Origin: Microbulbifer agarilyticus
Lineage (GTDB): Bacteria; Pseudomonadota; Gammaproteobacteria; Pseudomonadales; Cellvibrionaceae
Reading direction: 5' to 3'
Length of the DNA stretch: 64,000 nt
NCBI RefSeq assembly: GCF_019800665.1
Contig: NZ_JAHVKO010000004.1
Location: 682,001 to 746,000 of the forward strand
Shown: positions 9,545 to 18,902 of the stretch, in pieces
Position numbering within the stretch: position 1 is the first letter of the stretch
Layout: each line of letters begins with the position of its first letter
Translations under genes and position numbers: made by a program
Notes under the pieces: generated by a model
Told to the model about the DNA's origin: nothing
The model's input: only the letters and a program-made list of their open reading frames with translations
Database searches by the model: none

Positions 9545-9562
9545 GAGGCCCGTGCGGGCCTC
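9545..9562 (-). other. Intercistronic hairpin between metK and ahcY
   Basis: GAGGCCC and GGGCCTC pair perfectly (7 bp) around a GTGC loop. On the transcribed strand it is followed by an A-rich, not T-rich, stretch and then the ahcY Shine-Dalgarno. It may be a weak attenuator or RNA-stability hairpin. It does not resemble the SAH riboswitch as I remember it. Confidence 0.45.
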
Positions 9563-9582
9563 TGTATTCGGTATTGTTTTGA

Positions 9583-10803
9583 TTAGAAGCCCGCTTGAGC
9601 GCGCAGGGTTTCCGCTTTGTCGGTTTTCTCCCACGGGAAAGCGGTGAAGGTCTCTACCTGTTCCTTGCCGTTGCTGTCGATCCACTTGTAGCTGTGCTCG
9701 AACGGCTCGCGGCCAAAGTGGCCATAGGCAGCGGTCAGCTGATACATGGGGTGCAGCAGGTCCAGCGCATTGGAGATTGCGTAGGGGCGCAGGTCGAAGT
9801 TTTCCCGTACCAGTTCAATCAGCTTTTCGTCGCTGATGTTGCCGGTGCCGAAGGTGTTAATAGAAACAGAGGTCGGCTCGGCGACACCGATCGCATAGGA
9901 CACCTGGATCTCACAGCGCTTGGCGAGACCGGCAGCGACGATATTTTTCGCTACGTAACGACCAGCGTAAGCGGCGGAACGGTCAACCTTGGACGGATCC
10001 TTACCGGAGAAGGCGCCGCCGCCGTGACGGGCGGAACCGCCGTAGGTGTCCACGATAATTTTACGGCCGGTCAGACCGCAGTCGCCCACAGGTCCACCGA
10101 TCACAAATTTGCCGGTCGGGTTGATGTGGTACTTGGTGTTTTCGTGCAGCAGGTCGGCCGGCAGCACGTGGTGCACGATCAGCTCCATAACCGCTTCGCG
10201 CAGATCTTCCTGGGACACTTCTTCGTTGTGCTGGGTAGACAGCACCACCGCATCGATCGCACAGGGCTCGCCCTGTTCGTTGTAGCGGAAGGTAACCTGG
10301 CTCTTCGCATCCGGGCGCAGCCACGGCAGCAGGCCGGACTTGCGCGCTTCTGCCTGACGTTCTACCAGACGGTGTGCGTAGTACACCGGCGACGGCATGA
10401 AGGTCGGGGTTTCATCGGTGGCATAGCCGAACATCAGACCCTGGTCACCGGCGCCCTGGTCTTCCGGTTTTACCCGGTCCACGCCCTGGGCGATATCCAC
10501 AGACTGCTTGCCGATGACATTGATCACACCGCAGGTTGCACCGTCGTAACCCACCGCAGAAGAGGTGTAACCGATATCGGTAATCACCTTGCGCACCAGG
10601 TCTTCCAGGTCGACCCAGGCACTGGTGCTGATTTCACCAGCGATAACCGCGATACCGGTTTTCACCAGGGTTTCACAGGCAACACGGGCGTTTTTATCGC
10701 GTGCCAGCAGGGCGTCCAGTACCGCATCGGAAATCTGGTCGGCGATTTTGTCTGGATGGCCTTCGGATACTGATTCCGAAGTAAAAATGCTGTATTCACT
10801 CAT
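9583..10803 (-). CDS. metK: S-adenosylmethionine synthetase
   Basis: A 406-residue enzyme, slightly longer than the usual 384-395, that makes SAM from methionine and ATP. Signature motifs are [17 protein letters not shown] at the N-terminus, [12 protein letters not shown] (ATP/methionine loop) and the phosphate-binding [19 protein letters not shown]. The start at 10803 has AGGAG eight bases upstream. A 139-nt gap separates it from sahR, so it may have its own promoter, although I found no copy there of the palindrome upstream of sahR. It is the first enzyme gene of the metK-ahcY-metF series. Confidence 0.96.
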   Translation of the reverse strand: MSEYSIFTSESVSEGHPDKIADQISDAVLDALLARDKNARVACETLVKTGIAVIAGEISTSAWVDLEDLVRKVITDIGYTSSAVGYDGATCGVINVIGKQSVDIAQGVDRVKPEDQGAGDQGLMFGYATDETPTFMPSPVYYAHRLVERQAEARKSGLLPWLRPDAKSQVTFRYNEQGEPCAIDAVVLSTQHNEEVSQEDLREAVMELIVHHVLPADLLHENTKYHINPTGKFVIGGPVGDCGLTGRKIIVDTYGGSARHGGGAFSGKDPSKVDRSAAYAGRYVAKNIVAAGLAKRCEIQVSYAIGVAEPTSVSINTFGTGNISDEKLIELVRENFDLRPYAISNALDLLHPMYQLTAAYGHFGREPFEHSYKWIDSNGKEQVETFTAFPWEKTDKAETLRAQAGF

Positions 10804-10942
10804 GCTGAGTTCTCCTATTGCGCTTGGCGCGCTTCCGTTATTCCTATACTGGCGCGGGGAACTGCGGTTTCTCCCGCCGACACTGCCTAGTACTTAGCTA
10901 TTACGTAAATGGTTTGCTGCTTGAAGGCGTTTTTTGAAATTG

Positions 10943-11920
10943 TCAGGGTTTAACAAATTCTTGAATTTGAATCTGGAAGCCATTGCGCAACGCGCTGTGC
11001 ACACTGCGCCCTTTGCTCAGGCCTGCATCTGACGCCCACTCGACCAACTGCTGCGGCGCGAAACCTAACCACAAGTCGCCGCAGGCATCCCGCGCCCAGT
11101 CCTGCGCGTGGTCGTGCAGGTCGGTAATCAGCAGCTGCCCGCCGGCCCTTAAAGACTTTTGCAGATCGTGAAAAATCTGCGCGGGATCTGGCGTGTGGTG
11201 CAACACCATATTCACCACAATGCAGTCCGCGCTCTCCGGGCGGGCTGCGGCGGCACGTGTGTCATCACACACGAACTCGATATTCTGCAGGCCCTTCTCA
11301 TCGGAAAATGCCTGTGCGCGCTCGAGCATGGTCTGGGAAAGGTCCAGCGCGGTTACCGTACCGAAGCGACTGGCCAGCTCCTCCAGGAATTCCCCTTCAC
11401 CTGGGCCAACCTCGAGCGCGTGACGGCCGGGTTTCAGCAGCTGTGCTACCTGAGGGCCGTAGACGCTATAACTGGCGATCAGCTCCTGCTGCTCGCGGAA
11501 GCGATTGCCGTAGTCGGCAAAGAAGCGGCGCGAGGCCTCGGCACGCTCTGCAGCAACCTGGGTCACGGTGGAGGCGCGGTCAGCACTCAGCGGCAGCTGG
11601 TCGAGACCGCTAAACAGTTGCTGGAGCAGTTCACTGTTGGCGGTGCGCCGATAGAACAGGTTGTTGCCTTCGCGGCGTTTGCTCACCAGGCCAGCCTGGG
11701 AGAGCACCTTCAGGTGGTGCGAAAGCGCTGGCTGGCGCAGGTCGAAGATGTGGCACAGCTCCAGCACGCTGTAGGAGTCCTGCGCCAACAGGCGCAATAT
11801 CTCCAGGCGCAACGGATCGCCGGCGGCCTTAAGGGTCGCCGCCAGTTGCGGAATCTGGTTGCTGGCATGTTGTTTGTCATCCCCGGCCGGTTGGCTGGAG
11901 GCACTATTGGACTCAAGCAT
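10943..11920 (-). CDS. sahR: ArsR-type HTH/methyltransferase-fold regulator SahR
   Basis: A 325-residue two-domain protein. Residues about 25-105 form an ArsR winged helix (KAAGDPLRLEILRLL, with recognition region LRQPALSHHLKVL). Residues about 150-325 form a class I methyltransferase fold with the SAM/SAH-binding loop ALEVGPGEGEFLEEL and the acidic strand end TALDLSQ. This architecture next to metK and ahcY is that of SahR, known in Proteobacteria to repress SAM-cycle genes and to respond to SAH. The assignment rests on architecture plus neighbours. A perfect palindrome 21 bases upstream of the start suggests autoregulation. It is divergent from tkt. Confidence 0.85.
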   Translation of the reverse strand: MLESNSASSQPAGDDKQHASNQIPQLAATLKAAGDPLRLEILRLLAQDSYSVLELCHIFDLRQPALSHHLKVLSQAGLVSKRREGNNLFYRRTANSELLQQLFSGLDQLPLSADRASTVTQVAAERAEASRRFFADYGNRFREQQELIASYSVYGPQVAQLLKPGRHALEVGPGEGEFLEELASRFGTVTALDLSQTMLERAQAFSDEKGLQNIEFVCDDTRAAAARPESADCIVVNMVLHHTPDPAQIFHDLQKSLRAGGQLLITDLHDHAQDWARDACGDLWLGFAPQQLVEWASDAGLSKGRSVHSALRNGFQIQIQEFVKP

Positions 11921-12241
11921 GGCGGGGAGTCTAGCAGTGCTTTTGATCTATATCAAAAACTTTTGATTTAGCTGTATTCAAAAAAATTGATGCAGATGGG
12001 GTGAATTCCATGGAGAATCCCGCGGGTACAGCAGGATTGCTATTTGTTAGGAAAATGTTGCTGTGCTGAAGTAAGAAACGAACCCTTAGACTTTACGCCC
12101 CACCGGGTAGTACGGGAAAATACGCCCCCCGTTTTGCCGGGCAGCATCAGCGTCGGCAAAAAGGGACCGCGGCATACTGGCCGTCAGAGCCGGAACCGCA
12201 GCGCATCTGATGAACCGAAGATCCCAAACCGAGAGATCCCT
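11921..12241. other. Divergent regulatory gap between sahR and tkt
   Basis: This 321-bp gap holds the palindrome at 11941-11958 and an AT-rich stretch to about 11992 with a further TTTTGAT and an opposed TTCAAAA half-site. The rest, leading to tkt, is GC-richer and has no ORF with a plausible ribosome-binding site. No terminator is expected here, since both genes read outwards. Confidence 0.5.
11941..11958. promoter_or_regulatory. Perfect palindrome upstream of sahR, candidate SahR operator
   Basis: TTTTGATCTATATCAAAA consists of 7-bp arms around a CTAT spacer. A further TTTTGAT begins at 11961 and an opposed TTCAAAA follows near 11978. The site lies 21 bp from the sahR start in the divergent sahR/tkt region. 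ArsR-family dimers bind sites of this size and symmetry. That SahR binds here is inference from position and shape. Confidence 0.5.
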
Positions 12242-14242
12242 ATGTCTTCTACTCCGTCTCGCACAGAAAAGGCTAACGCCATCCGCGCCCTGTCTATGGA
12301 CGCGGTCCAAAAAGCCAACAGTGGCCACCCTGGCGCCCCCATGGGTATGGCAGATATCGCTGAAGTGCTGTGGAACGACTATCTGAAACACAATCCGGCC
12401 AACCCCGAGTGGGCGGACCGCGACCGCTTCGTGCTGTCCAATGGCCACGGTTCCATGCTGCTGTATTCCCTGTTGCACCTGGCGGGTTATGACCTGTCCA
12501 TCCACGAGCTGCAGAACTTCCGTCAGCTGCACGCCAAGACTCCGGGTCACCCGGAATACGGCTACGCCCCGGGCGTAGAAACCACCACCGGCCCGCTGGG
12601 CCAGGGCATCACCAATGCAGTGGGTATGGCGCTGGCCGAGAAAGTAATGGCAGCCCAGTTCAACCGCGATGGCTACGAGCTGGTGGACCACTTCACCTAC
12701 TGCTTCTTCGGTGACGGCTGCCTGATGGAAGGCATCTCCCACGAAGCCTGCTCCCTGGCCGGCACCCTGGGTCTGGGCAAGCTGATCGGCTTCTACGACG
12801 ACAACGGCATTTCCATCGACGGTGAAGTAGAAGGCTGGTTCACCGACGACACGCCCAAGCGTTTCGAATCCTACGGTTGGCACGTGATCCCGAACGTAGA
12901 CGGTCACGATCCGGCGGCGATCAAGGCGGCGATTGAAGAGGCGCGCGCGGTAACCGACAAGCCCACCATCATCTGCTGCAAAACCGTGATCGGATTTGGT
13001 TCCCCGAACAAGCAGGGCCGCGAAGAGTGTCACGGCGCACCGCTGGGCCACGACGAAATCGCCCTGGTACGCGAAACCCTGGGCTGGAAACACGAGCCTT
13101 TCCACGTACCGGAAGACCTGTACCACGCGTGGGACGCGCGCGCCAAAGGCGAAGCGCAGGAAGACGAGTGGAAAGACATCTTCGAAGACTACAAAGACGC
13201 CCACCCGGAACTGGCTGCCGAATTTGAACGCCGCATGAGCGGCGAACTGCCGGCGGACTTCATGGCTAAGGCCGACGAGTACATCAAGCAGTGCCAGGCG
13301 GATGCCGAGAAAATCGCTTCCCGTAAGGCCAGCCAAAACAGCCTCAACGCCTACGGCCCGCTGCTGCCGGAATTCCTCGGCGGCTCCGCCGACCTCGCCG
13401 GCTCCAACCTCACCATCTGGTCCGGTACCAAAGGTGTAAGCGCAGACGATGCCTCCGGTAACTACGTTTACTACGGTGTGCGCGAATTCGGCATGAGCGC
13501 CATCATGAACGGTATCGCCCTGCATGGCGGCTTCGTACCGTACGGAGCGACCTTCCTGATGTTTATGGAATACGCCCGCAACGCCGTGCGTATGGCCGCG
13601 CTGATGAAGCAGAAGGTTATCTTCGTATACACCCACGACTCCATCGGCCTGGGTGAAGACGGCCCGACTCACCAGCCGGTAGAGCAGCTGACTGCACTGC
13701 GCGCTACCCCGAACCTGCAGACCTGGCGCCCCTGTGACGCCACCGAGTCCGCGGTAAGTTGGAAAATGGCGATCGCTCGCAGCGAAGGCCCCAGCGCGCT
13801 GATTTTCAGCCGTCAGGGCTTGGCCCCGCAGCCGCGTACCGATGAGCAGCTGGCCAATGTTGAAAAGGGTGGTTACATCCTGCGTGATTGCGATGGCGAA
13901 CCGGAAGCGATCATCATCGCCACCGGCTCCGAAGTCGAGCTCGCCACCGCTGCCGCCGAACAGCTGTCCGGCCGCAAGGTGCGCGTTGTGTCCATGCCAT
14001 GTGCCGAAGCCTTCTCAGCACAGAGCGCCGACTACCGCGAGTCTGTACTGCCATCTTCCGTACGCGCCCGCGTTGCCGTGGAAGCTGCGCACAAGGACTA
14101 CTGGTACAAGTTTGTCGGCTTCGACGGCGCCATCATCGGTATGGAAACCTTCGGTGAATCCGCACCGGCTGGTGACCTGATGAAGCACTTCGGCATCACC
14201 ACCGATAAAGTGGTTGAGGCTGTAGAAGGTCTGCTGAAGTAA
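12242..14242 (+). CDS. tkt: Transketolase
   Basis: A 666-residue thiamine-diphosphate enzyme of the non-oxidative pentose-phosphate pathway and the usual length (663-667). The start at ATG 12242 gives [20 protein letters not shown]; upstream in-frame codons would add an unlike, low-quality extension. Motifs are [28 protein letters not shown], the ThDP motif [13 protein letters not shown], and [11 protein letters not shown] in the pyrimidine domain. It opens the tkt-epd unit. In pseudomonads the same order continues directly with pgk and fba, whereas here those genes come about 20 kb later. Confidence 0.97.
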   Translation: MSSTPSRTEKANAIRALSMDAVQKANSGHPGAPMGMADIAEVLWNDYLKHNPANPEWADRDRFVLSNGHGSMLLYSLLHLAGYDLSIHELQNFRQLHAKTPGHPEYGYAPGVETTTGPLGQGITNAVGMALAEKVMAAQFNRDGYELVDHFTYCFFGDGCLMEGISHEACSLAGTLGLGKLIGFYDDNGISIDGEVEGWFTDDTPKRFESYGWHVIPNVDGHDPAAIKAAIEEARAVTDKPTIICCKTVIGFGSPNKQGREECHGAPLGHDEIALVRETLGWKHEPFHVPEDLYHAWDARAKGEAQEDEWKDIFEDYKDAHPELAAEFERRMSGELPADFMAKADEYIKQCQADAEKIASRKASQNSLNAYGPLLPEFLGGSADLAGSNLTIWSGTKGVSADDASGNYVYYGVREFGMSAIMNGIALHGGFVPYGATFLMFMEYARNAVRMAALMKQKVIFVYTHDSIGLGEDGPTHQPVEQLTALRATPNLQTWRPCDATESAVSWKMAIARSEGPSALIFSRQGLAPQPRTDEQLANVEKGGYILRDCDGEPEAIIIATGSEVELATAAAEQLSGRKVRVVSMPCAEAFSAQSADYRESVLPSSVRARVAVEAAHKDYWYKFVGFDGAIIGMETFGESAPAGDLMKHFGITTDKVVEAVEGLLK

Positions 14243-14283
14243 AACGTTCGACCCCGCTACAAATGAGCGGGGTCTGAATCGCA

Positions 14284-14394
14284 GGCTGGGTATCGGATGC
14301 GGATTTTCAGGAGCGTCGCAAACAGGAGGTTTGCGCCGCAACGCCCAGGGATGGGTTTACAGTGGTCCTGAAAATCCGCATCCGGTAGCCAGCC
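14284..14394 (+). repeat. Long-stem element A (tkt-epd gap)
   Basis: The outer perfect arms are 14294-14312 and 14366-14384 (19 bp), extended by GGCTGG/CCAGCC at the ends. Inside are a hairpin (14317-14335, 7-bp stem, loop AGGAG) and the conserved core at 14343-14362 (GCCCAGGGATGGGTTTACAG), which can itself fold as CCCA-GGGA-TGGG. Both GGA loops are on the plus strand, sense to tkt and epd. Confidence 0.85.
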
Positions 14395-14451
14395 GCCACC
14401 GCACGACAACCGAGCATTGACCAAGGGCGGTGGACATAGCCCGAGGTATAC

Positions 14452-15480
14452 ATGCCCAACCCGATAAGACTCGCGATCAACGGCTACGGCCGCATAGGGC
14501 GCAGCGTTCTGCGAGCCCTGTACGAATCCAACCTGCGCGATCAATTGCAGATCGTCGCCATCAATGAGCTGGCCGACTGCGCCACCATTGCCCATCTCAC
14601 CAAATACGATACCGTCCACGGTCGCTTTATTGGCGATGTCGCCGTGCAGGACGACACCCTGCTGGTGAACGGCGACAAAATTTCCGTAACCCATTACAGC
14701 GAGCTGGAAGACCTCGATTGGCGCACGCCACCAGTCGACATCGTCCTCGAGTGTACTGGCAGTTTCACCGAGCGCGAACGCGCCGAACTGCACCTCAAGG
14801 CCGGAGCCCAAAAAGTCATTTTCTCGCAGCCCGCGAAAAATGACGTCGATGCCACCATCGTCTACGGAGTTAACCACGGTACGCTGAGCGGCGAGGAAAC
14901 AATCATCTCCGCCGCGTCCTGTACCACCAACTGCAGCATTCCCGTAATCGCCGCGCTGGACAGCGCTTTTGGCATTGATGCCGGTGTGATCACCACCATC
15001 CACTCGGCGATGAATGACCAGCCGGTGAACGATGCCTATCACCACACCGATTTACGCAAAACGCGCTCTGCCATCGGCTCCATTATTCCGGTGGATACTG
15101 GGCTCGCCCGCGGCATCGAACGCATACTCCCGGAAATGGCCGGCAAGTTTGAAGCCCAGGCCATGCGCGTACCCACCATTAACGTTTCCGCCATTGATCT
15201 TTCGGTGCAGCTGCATCAGTCGGTCACCCAGGCGGAAGTCAACGCCGTGCTCAAGGCCGCGGCGCAAACCGGGTACTGTGGAGTTCTTGGGTACAGTGAA
15301 GAACCGCTGACTTCGTCCGACTACAACCACGATCCGCGCTCCGGCATCGTCGATGCCAGTCAGACCCGTGTTGCCGGTGGCAAGCTGGTCAAGGTGTTGA
15401 TCTGGTTCGACAATGAGTGGGGTTTTGCCAATCGCATGCTCGATGTGACCCGCGCCCTGTACGGGCAGTCACTCGCGTAG
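14452..15480 (+). CDS. epd: D-erythrose-4-phosphate dehydrogenase (GAPDH family)
   Basis: A 342-residue GAPDH-fold enzyme. It has the Rossmann start [12 protein letters not shown], the NAD-contact region AINELAD that distinguishes Epd from true GAPDH, the catalytic Cys in [30 protein letters not shown] and the closing [13 protein letters not shown]. Epd oxidises erythrose-4-phosphate to 4-phosphoerythronate, the first step of the pyridoxal-phosphate (DXP-dependent) route. Its position between tkt and a glycolytic cluster agrees with Epd. A role as glycolytic GAPDH is less likely but cannot be excluded. Confidence 0.9.
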   Translation: MPNPIRLAINGYGRIGRSVLRALYESNLRDQLQIVAINELADCATIAHLTKYDTVHGRFIGDVAVQDDTLLVNGDKISVTHYSELEDLDWRTPPVDIVLECTGSFTERERAELHLKAGAQKVIFSQPAKNDVDATIVYGVNHGTLSGEETIISAASCTTNCSIPVIAALDSAFGIDAGVITTIHSAMNDQPVNDAYHHTDLRKTRSAIGSIIPVDTGLARGIERILPEMAGKFEAQAMRVPTINVSAIDLSVQLHQSVTQAEVNAVLKAAAQTGYCGVLGYSEEPLTSSDYNHDPRSGIVDASQTRVAGGKLVKVLIWFDNEWGFANRMLDVTRALYGQSLA

Positions 15481-15484
15481 TTCC

Positions 15485-15973
15485 GTGGAGATCATACTGC
15501 TTACCCATGAGCGTGAACTGGCGAAGCCCACAAATACCGGCAAGTTAGCGTTAGTGGGTGAGGCGGCAGCCGTAGTGCGCCGTGTGGTATGGAAGCGCAC
15601 CGAGCCGGATGTGCAATTGCTGCAGCTATTACAGCGAGCTGATACGGGGCTTGTATATCCGAGTAGCGAAGTACACGAAGAGAATGCCGCTACGGAATCT
15701 CTCTCCGTGGAGGATTGCCAAACGTTTATTCTGCTGGATGCCACCTGGCAGGAAGCGCGCAAAATGTTTAATCGCAGCGCCTACCTGAATAGCGCCCCGC
15801 GTGTTGAGCTGACACCCGGTCGCCCATCACGTTTCAATTTACGCCGCAACCAGCGCGACGGCGGCCTGTGTACCGCCGAATGTGTGATCGAGATTCTGCG
15901 CGCTAAGGGTGAAAACTCTGCAGCGGAAGAGCTTGAAGCGCGTTTCAGCGAATTTCTGCAGGCGAGCAAATAG
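15485..15973 (+). CDS. DTW-domain tRNA-uridine aminocarboxypropyltransferase (TapT-like)
   Basis: A 162-residue protein starting with GTG 15485, four bases after the epd stop, so probably translationally coupled. Family marks are LLTHERELAKPTNTGKLA near the N-terminus, the DxTW motif as FILLDATWQEARKM, and the C-terminal RFNLRRNQRDGGLCTAE. DTW proteins such as E. coli TapT (YfiP) transfer the aminocarboxypropyl group of SAM to U47 of tRNAs to make acp3U. This copy is shorter than YfiP and lacks its N-terminal cysteine-rich part. It ends 2 nt from the convergent lipoprotein gene. Confidence 0.82.
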   Translation: MEIILLTHERELAKPTNTGKLALVGEAAAVVRRVVWKRTEPDVQLLQLLQRADTGLVYPSSEVHEENAATESLSVEDCQTFILLDATWQEARKMFNRSAYLNSAPRVELTPGRPSRFNLRRNQRDGGLCTAECVIEILRAKGENSAAEELEARFSEFLQASK

Positions 15974-15975
15974 TT

Positions 15976-17271
15976 TTAACGAGTTCCACAGGAGCCGAGC
16001 CGAGTTTTATACGGCTGAAAATCCTCCAAGAACGTATTGAAGTTCGCGCGAAACAGCGCGCAGGACTTGGTACTATCGTCCGACGTGCCGCAACAGCGCA
16101 TGGCTTCGCCCAGCGCCCGCTCCGATGCCGCATCAAACGCTGTGGATTGCCCAGCACCGTACATAATGCTGTCTTCCCATGTCTTTGCCGGGCGCCAGGA
16201 ATTATTGCCGTAGGCACCGCCGTAATAGCAACCGGTGCCCTGCAGGCAATCCTGCCCGATATTTTCCGTGCCCCAGGCAGGAGTGCACTGTGAGGCAAAA
16301 TAGTCGTCCTCGTTGCTGCTCGACCAGGCGCAGCAGGTGGGGTTGCCGTTCTCATCGGTCGCACACTCACCCGCTTCCGAACGGTTGTACGCCACGCAGC
16401 TACCCCGATCGGTAAATGACGGGCAGACTGCATTTTCCGATTGGGTGTACTCGCTTGCCGGTTTGAAGTTGTTGCACCATTTACTGCAGCCGGGGGCGTC
16501 CAGGTTGGCCCATTCACGGGACAGTTCACTGGGCCAGCCCTCAACCGCGGAGCCATCTTGATTGACGCCGCCGTCATACAGGTCGGCGAGGCCAAAATTG
16601 TGCCCCACCTCGTGAATCACAATGTTGCGCAGGTAATACAGCGCGGTTGCACTATCTTGCCAGTCGCGGTCACTGGCGATATAGATCACTTCGCCTCCAG
16701 ATGCGCCGAAGTCCGCCTCGGCGATGACGATCTTGATCACACCCTGTAAATCATCACCACCACATTGCTGATAAATCGACTGATGTATCTTGTCGACATC
16801 GCAGCTAAAGCCACCGCTATCAATGCGGTTACACCCTAGTGCAGCAAAGTCATCGAGATCTAACTGGTAAAAACCGAACTGGTGCTGGTATTCCGCAAAA
16901 GGCGCGAGCGCGTGAAACTGATTCTCCAGTGCATCCTGCACAATTTCGTCGAAGTACGGCGCTGAATCCAGGTTGGCAAAAATTACCTTGAATGGCGCTT
17001 CGGCACTGCCGGAAAAGGGCGTGCACTTCTCGAGTGTTGCGTATTCACCGGGAGCCACGACCTGGGTTCCGCCACTACTGCCTGAACTGGGCGGAGAGCC
17101 GGAGGAATCCGAACCGCTCCCCGGGGCGTAAGAAGGTGGCGGCGCCTGGATCAGGTCGCTATCGCTACTACCTGCTTCATTACCGCCGCCGCAGGCGCTG
17201 AGTAGCTGTAGTACAGCTAGGATTACTAGGAGTCGTAGAGAGGGGGCCAGGCTCTGGACAGGGGAACACAT
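15976..17271 (-). CDS. Metzincin-like zinc metalloprotease lipoprotein
   Basis: A 431-residue protein. The N-terminus has a hydrophobic stretch ending LLSAC, a good lipobox, followed by a Gly/Ser/Pro-rich linker to about residue 70. Around residue 220 lies HEVGHNFGLADLYD, an HExxHxxGxxD zinc site with Asp as probable third ligand; SIMYG further on could be the Met-turn. Between the two is a long insertion, and the C-terminal half is rich in Cys, with pairs such as CC and CGT that suggest disulfides. It is likely a surface or periplasmic protease; the family is not one I can name confidently (snapalysin/M64-like). It is convergent with the DTW gene. Confidence 0.75.
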   Translation of the reverse strand: MCSPVQSLAPSLRLLVILAVLQLLSACGGGNEAGSSDSDLIQAPPPSYAPGSGSDSSGSPPSSGSSGGTQVVAPGEYATLEKCTPFSGSAEAPFKVIFANLDSAPYFDEIVQDALENQFHALAPFAEYQHQFGFYQLDLDDFAALGCNRIDSGGFSCDVDKIHQSIYQQCGGDDLQGVIKIVIAEADFGASGGEVIYIASDRDWQDSATALYYLRNIVIHEVGHNFGLADLYDGGVNQDGSAVEGWPSELSREWANLDAPGCSKWCNNFKPASEYTQSENAVCPSFTDRGSCVAYNRSEAGECATDENGNPTCCAWSSSNEDDYFASQCTPAWGTENIGQDCLQGTGCYYGGAYGNNSWRPAKTWEDSIMYGAGQSTAFDAASERALGEAMRCCGTSDDSTKSCALFRANFNTFLEDFQPYKTRLGSCGTR

Positions 17272-17489
17272 AAGGGCGCTCTTATTATCGCGTTATTCTG
17301 CTGTTCCCTGCGCTGCAGCATATGACTGCCCGGTGTTATGGCTCCTGACCGAATTGCGCAAAAGACCGCATTCTATGGGCCGATTTCCATTGAAGCCAGT
17401 GGTAAAAAGCTGGAAACTTGAGGTGGATATCTGGTCAAAAAATCAGGCAGATCCGCCTGTTGAACATAACTCTGGTAAAGGAGAGGAAA

Positions 17490-18008
17490 GTGAGAAAATT
17501 GTTTCTGTGGATGGCGTTGCTGGTAGTTACTGTTCCAGCAATGGCGCTTGAGGTGGGAAGCCCGGCGCCGGAATTTTCTTTGAAAGCTTCCGATGGCAAA
17601 ACCTACACGCTGTCCGATTTCAAGGGCAAGCAGGCGGTCGTTATTGCCTGGTATCCCAAAGCCTTTACCAAAGGCTGCACCATCGAGTGCAAGTCGCTGG
17701 CCGAAAATGGTGATCTGATTCGTGAATACGATGTGACCTATTTCATGGCCAGTACTGACGACCTGGAAGACAACACCAAGTTCGCCGAAGAGATGAAGGC
17801 AGACTTTCCCCTGCTGAGTGACCCCACCGGTGAGGTCGCCGAGGCCTACGACGTGAAAATGCCGGTACTCAATATGGCCAAGCGTGTGACTTTCTACATT
17901 GGTAAAGACGGCAATATTCTGAAGATTGATCGCGATATTCAGCCTGCCACCAGTGCCCAGGATATGGCACAGACCTTGGGCGAGCTGGGTGTGGATAAAA
18001 AGTCCTGA
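17490..18008 (+). CDS. Exported peroxiredoxin (BCP/TSA type)
   Basis: A 172-residue protein starting at GTG 17490 with GGAGAGGA just upstream. The first ~20 residues (MRKLFLWMALLVVTVPAMA) are a signal peptide, unusual for the mostly cytosolic Bcp group. The thioredoxin-fold core has PKAFTKGCTIECKSL, matching PxxxTxxC with the peroxidatic Cys and another Cys four residues later that may act as resolving residue. It probably reduces peroxides in the periplasm. It stands alone and ends against the terminator of the opposing YggN-like gene. Confidence 0.85.
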   Translation: MRKLFLWMALLVVTVPAMALEVGSPAPEFSLKASDGKTYTLSDFKGKQAVVIAWYPKAFTKGCTIECKSLAENGDLIREYDVTYFMASTDDLEDNTKFAEEMKADFPLLSDPTGEVAEAYDVKMPVLNMAKRVTFYIGKDGNILKIDRDIQPATSAQDMAQTLGELGVDKKS

Positions 18009-18016
18009 TCGCCAAA

Positions 18017-18052
18017 TAAAAAAGGCCGCATACCTTTTGGGGGGATGCGGCC
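18017..18052 (-). terminator. Rho-independent terminator of the YggN-like gene
   Basis: GGCCGCAT and ATGCGGCC (18024-18052) form the stem. On the minus strand the stem is followed by a long T-run with one A (18017-18023). It lies 50 nt after the YggN-like stop and also opposes read-through from the convergent peroxiredoxin gene. Confidence 0.85.
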
Positions 18053-18101
18053 AAACACTTGGGGAGTGTTAGGAGTCTCGCTCTCGAGGTAGTGTCTGTG
18101 G

Positions 18102-18902
18102 TTAACCTCGGCGATCGAATTTAATCAGGTCGAGCCCGTTCAGCTCTGGGATGGCGCGGTGCAGCTCGGTCTCCAGCGTGTCGAGAGATTCCATTTGCGC
18201 GCACAGCGCATCTGCGCGGGCTTCCAACGCTTCCGCTTTTTCTTCTACTAATGCTTCCGCTTCTTCTGCTGCCGCTTCGGCGCGTGCTTCTACACTGCGG
18301 CCGCCGGTAAATACCGCCTTCATCGCGTGCCAGGCGATCTTGCCGGCAGAGCGGGTCGCCAGTGCTGCGATTCGTGGTTCCAGTTCTTCTTCAAGGGTGC
18401 TTTCCAGTACTCCCTCCACCCACGGGGTGCCAAATGAGTACACATCACCTGGGTGCTGCAGCTTGGCGATCACCTCGCTGCGGATCAGGCTGGACTCGTG
18501 CAGGAAGTATTCGGTATCCGGGTCGTCGGGCCCCGCAAGGGCCGTCAATGCAATGCCCAGCCCCTCCAGTGCCACGTCGACCGCGGCAACTGCCAGCAGG
18601 GATACCTCTTCGCCAGTGTGGTGCAGTTGCTGCTGGTATTGCTTCATCAGCTTTTGCTGATCCGCCGTCAGAGTCAGGCCATCGTCGCCCACAGCCAGCT
18701 GATCCGGCTTGCTGAATGCAATCAGTGGTGCCAGGTCGTTTTCATCACGCACCTCCAGGAAGTCCGGCCCGACGGTCACCTGATGATGCATGGAAACATT
18801 GCAGCTATTTCCATCATGGGAAATGGACACATCTTCCGCCGCGAAAGTGACGGTTGCCATGGTGGCCAGGGCGGCGAAGGTAAACGGGAGTATCGGCTTC
18901 AT
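18102..18902 (-). CDS. YggN-like periplasmic protein (DUF2884)
   Basis: A 266-residue protein. Start at 18902 (MKPILPFTFAALATMATVTFA), an evident signal peptide; GGAA lies at a reasonable distance, and longer starts would put ~25 odd residues before it. The mature part begins EDVSISHDGNSCNVSM, like the DUF2884/YggN family, and the C-terminal third is a highly charged Ala/Glu-rich helix (about residues 200-245) that should form a coiled coil. The function of YggN is unknown. Its terminator is just downstream. Confidence 0.7.
   Translation of the reverse strand: MKPILPFTFAALATMATVTFAAEDVSISHDGNSCNVSMHHQVTVGPDFLEVRDENDLAPLIAFSKPDQLAVGDDGLTLTADQQKLMKQYQQQLHHTGEEVSLLAVAAVDVALEGLGIALTALAGPDDPDTEYFLHESSLIRSEVIAKLQHPGDVYSFGTPWVEGVLESTLEEELEPRIAALATRSAGKIAWHAMKAVFTGGRSVEARAEAAAEEAEALVEEKAEALEARADALCAQMESLDTLETELHRAIPELNGLDLIKFDRRG

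Noticed and set aside
8070-9582. SAH or SAM riboswitch in the metK-ahcY-metF gaps
   Set aside because: Only simple hairpins are present; no known riboswitch consensus could be matched.
12086-13672. Long open frame antisense to tkt
   Set aside because: It is fully opposite a conserved transketolase and lacks a plausible start site or domain.
14452-15480. Glycolytic GAPDH rather than Epd
   Set aside because: The AINELAD segment and the tkt-adjacent position favour Epd, though GAPDH activity cannot be excluded from sequence alone.
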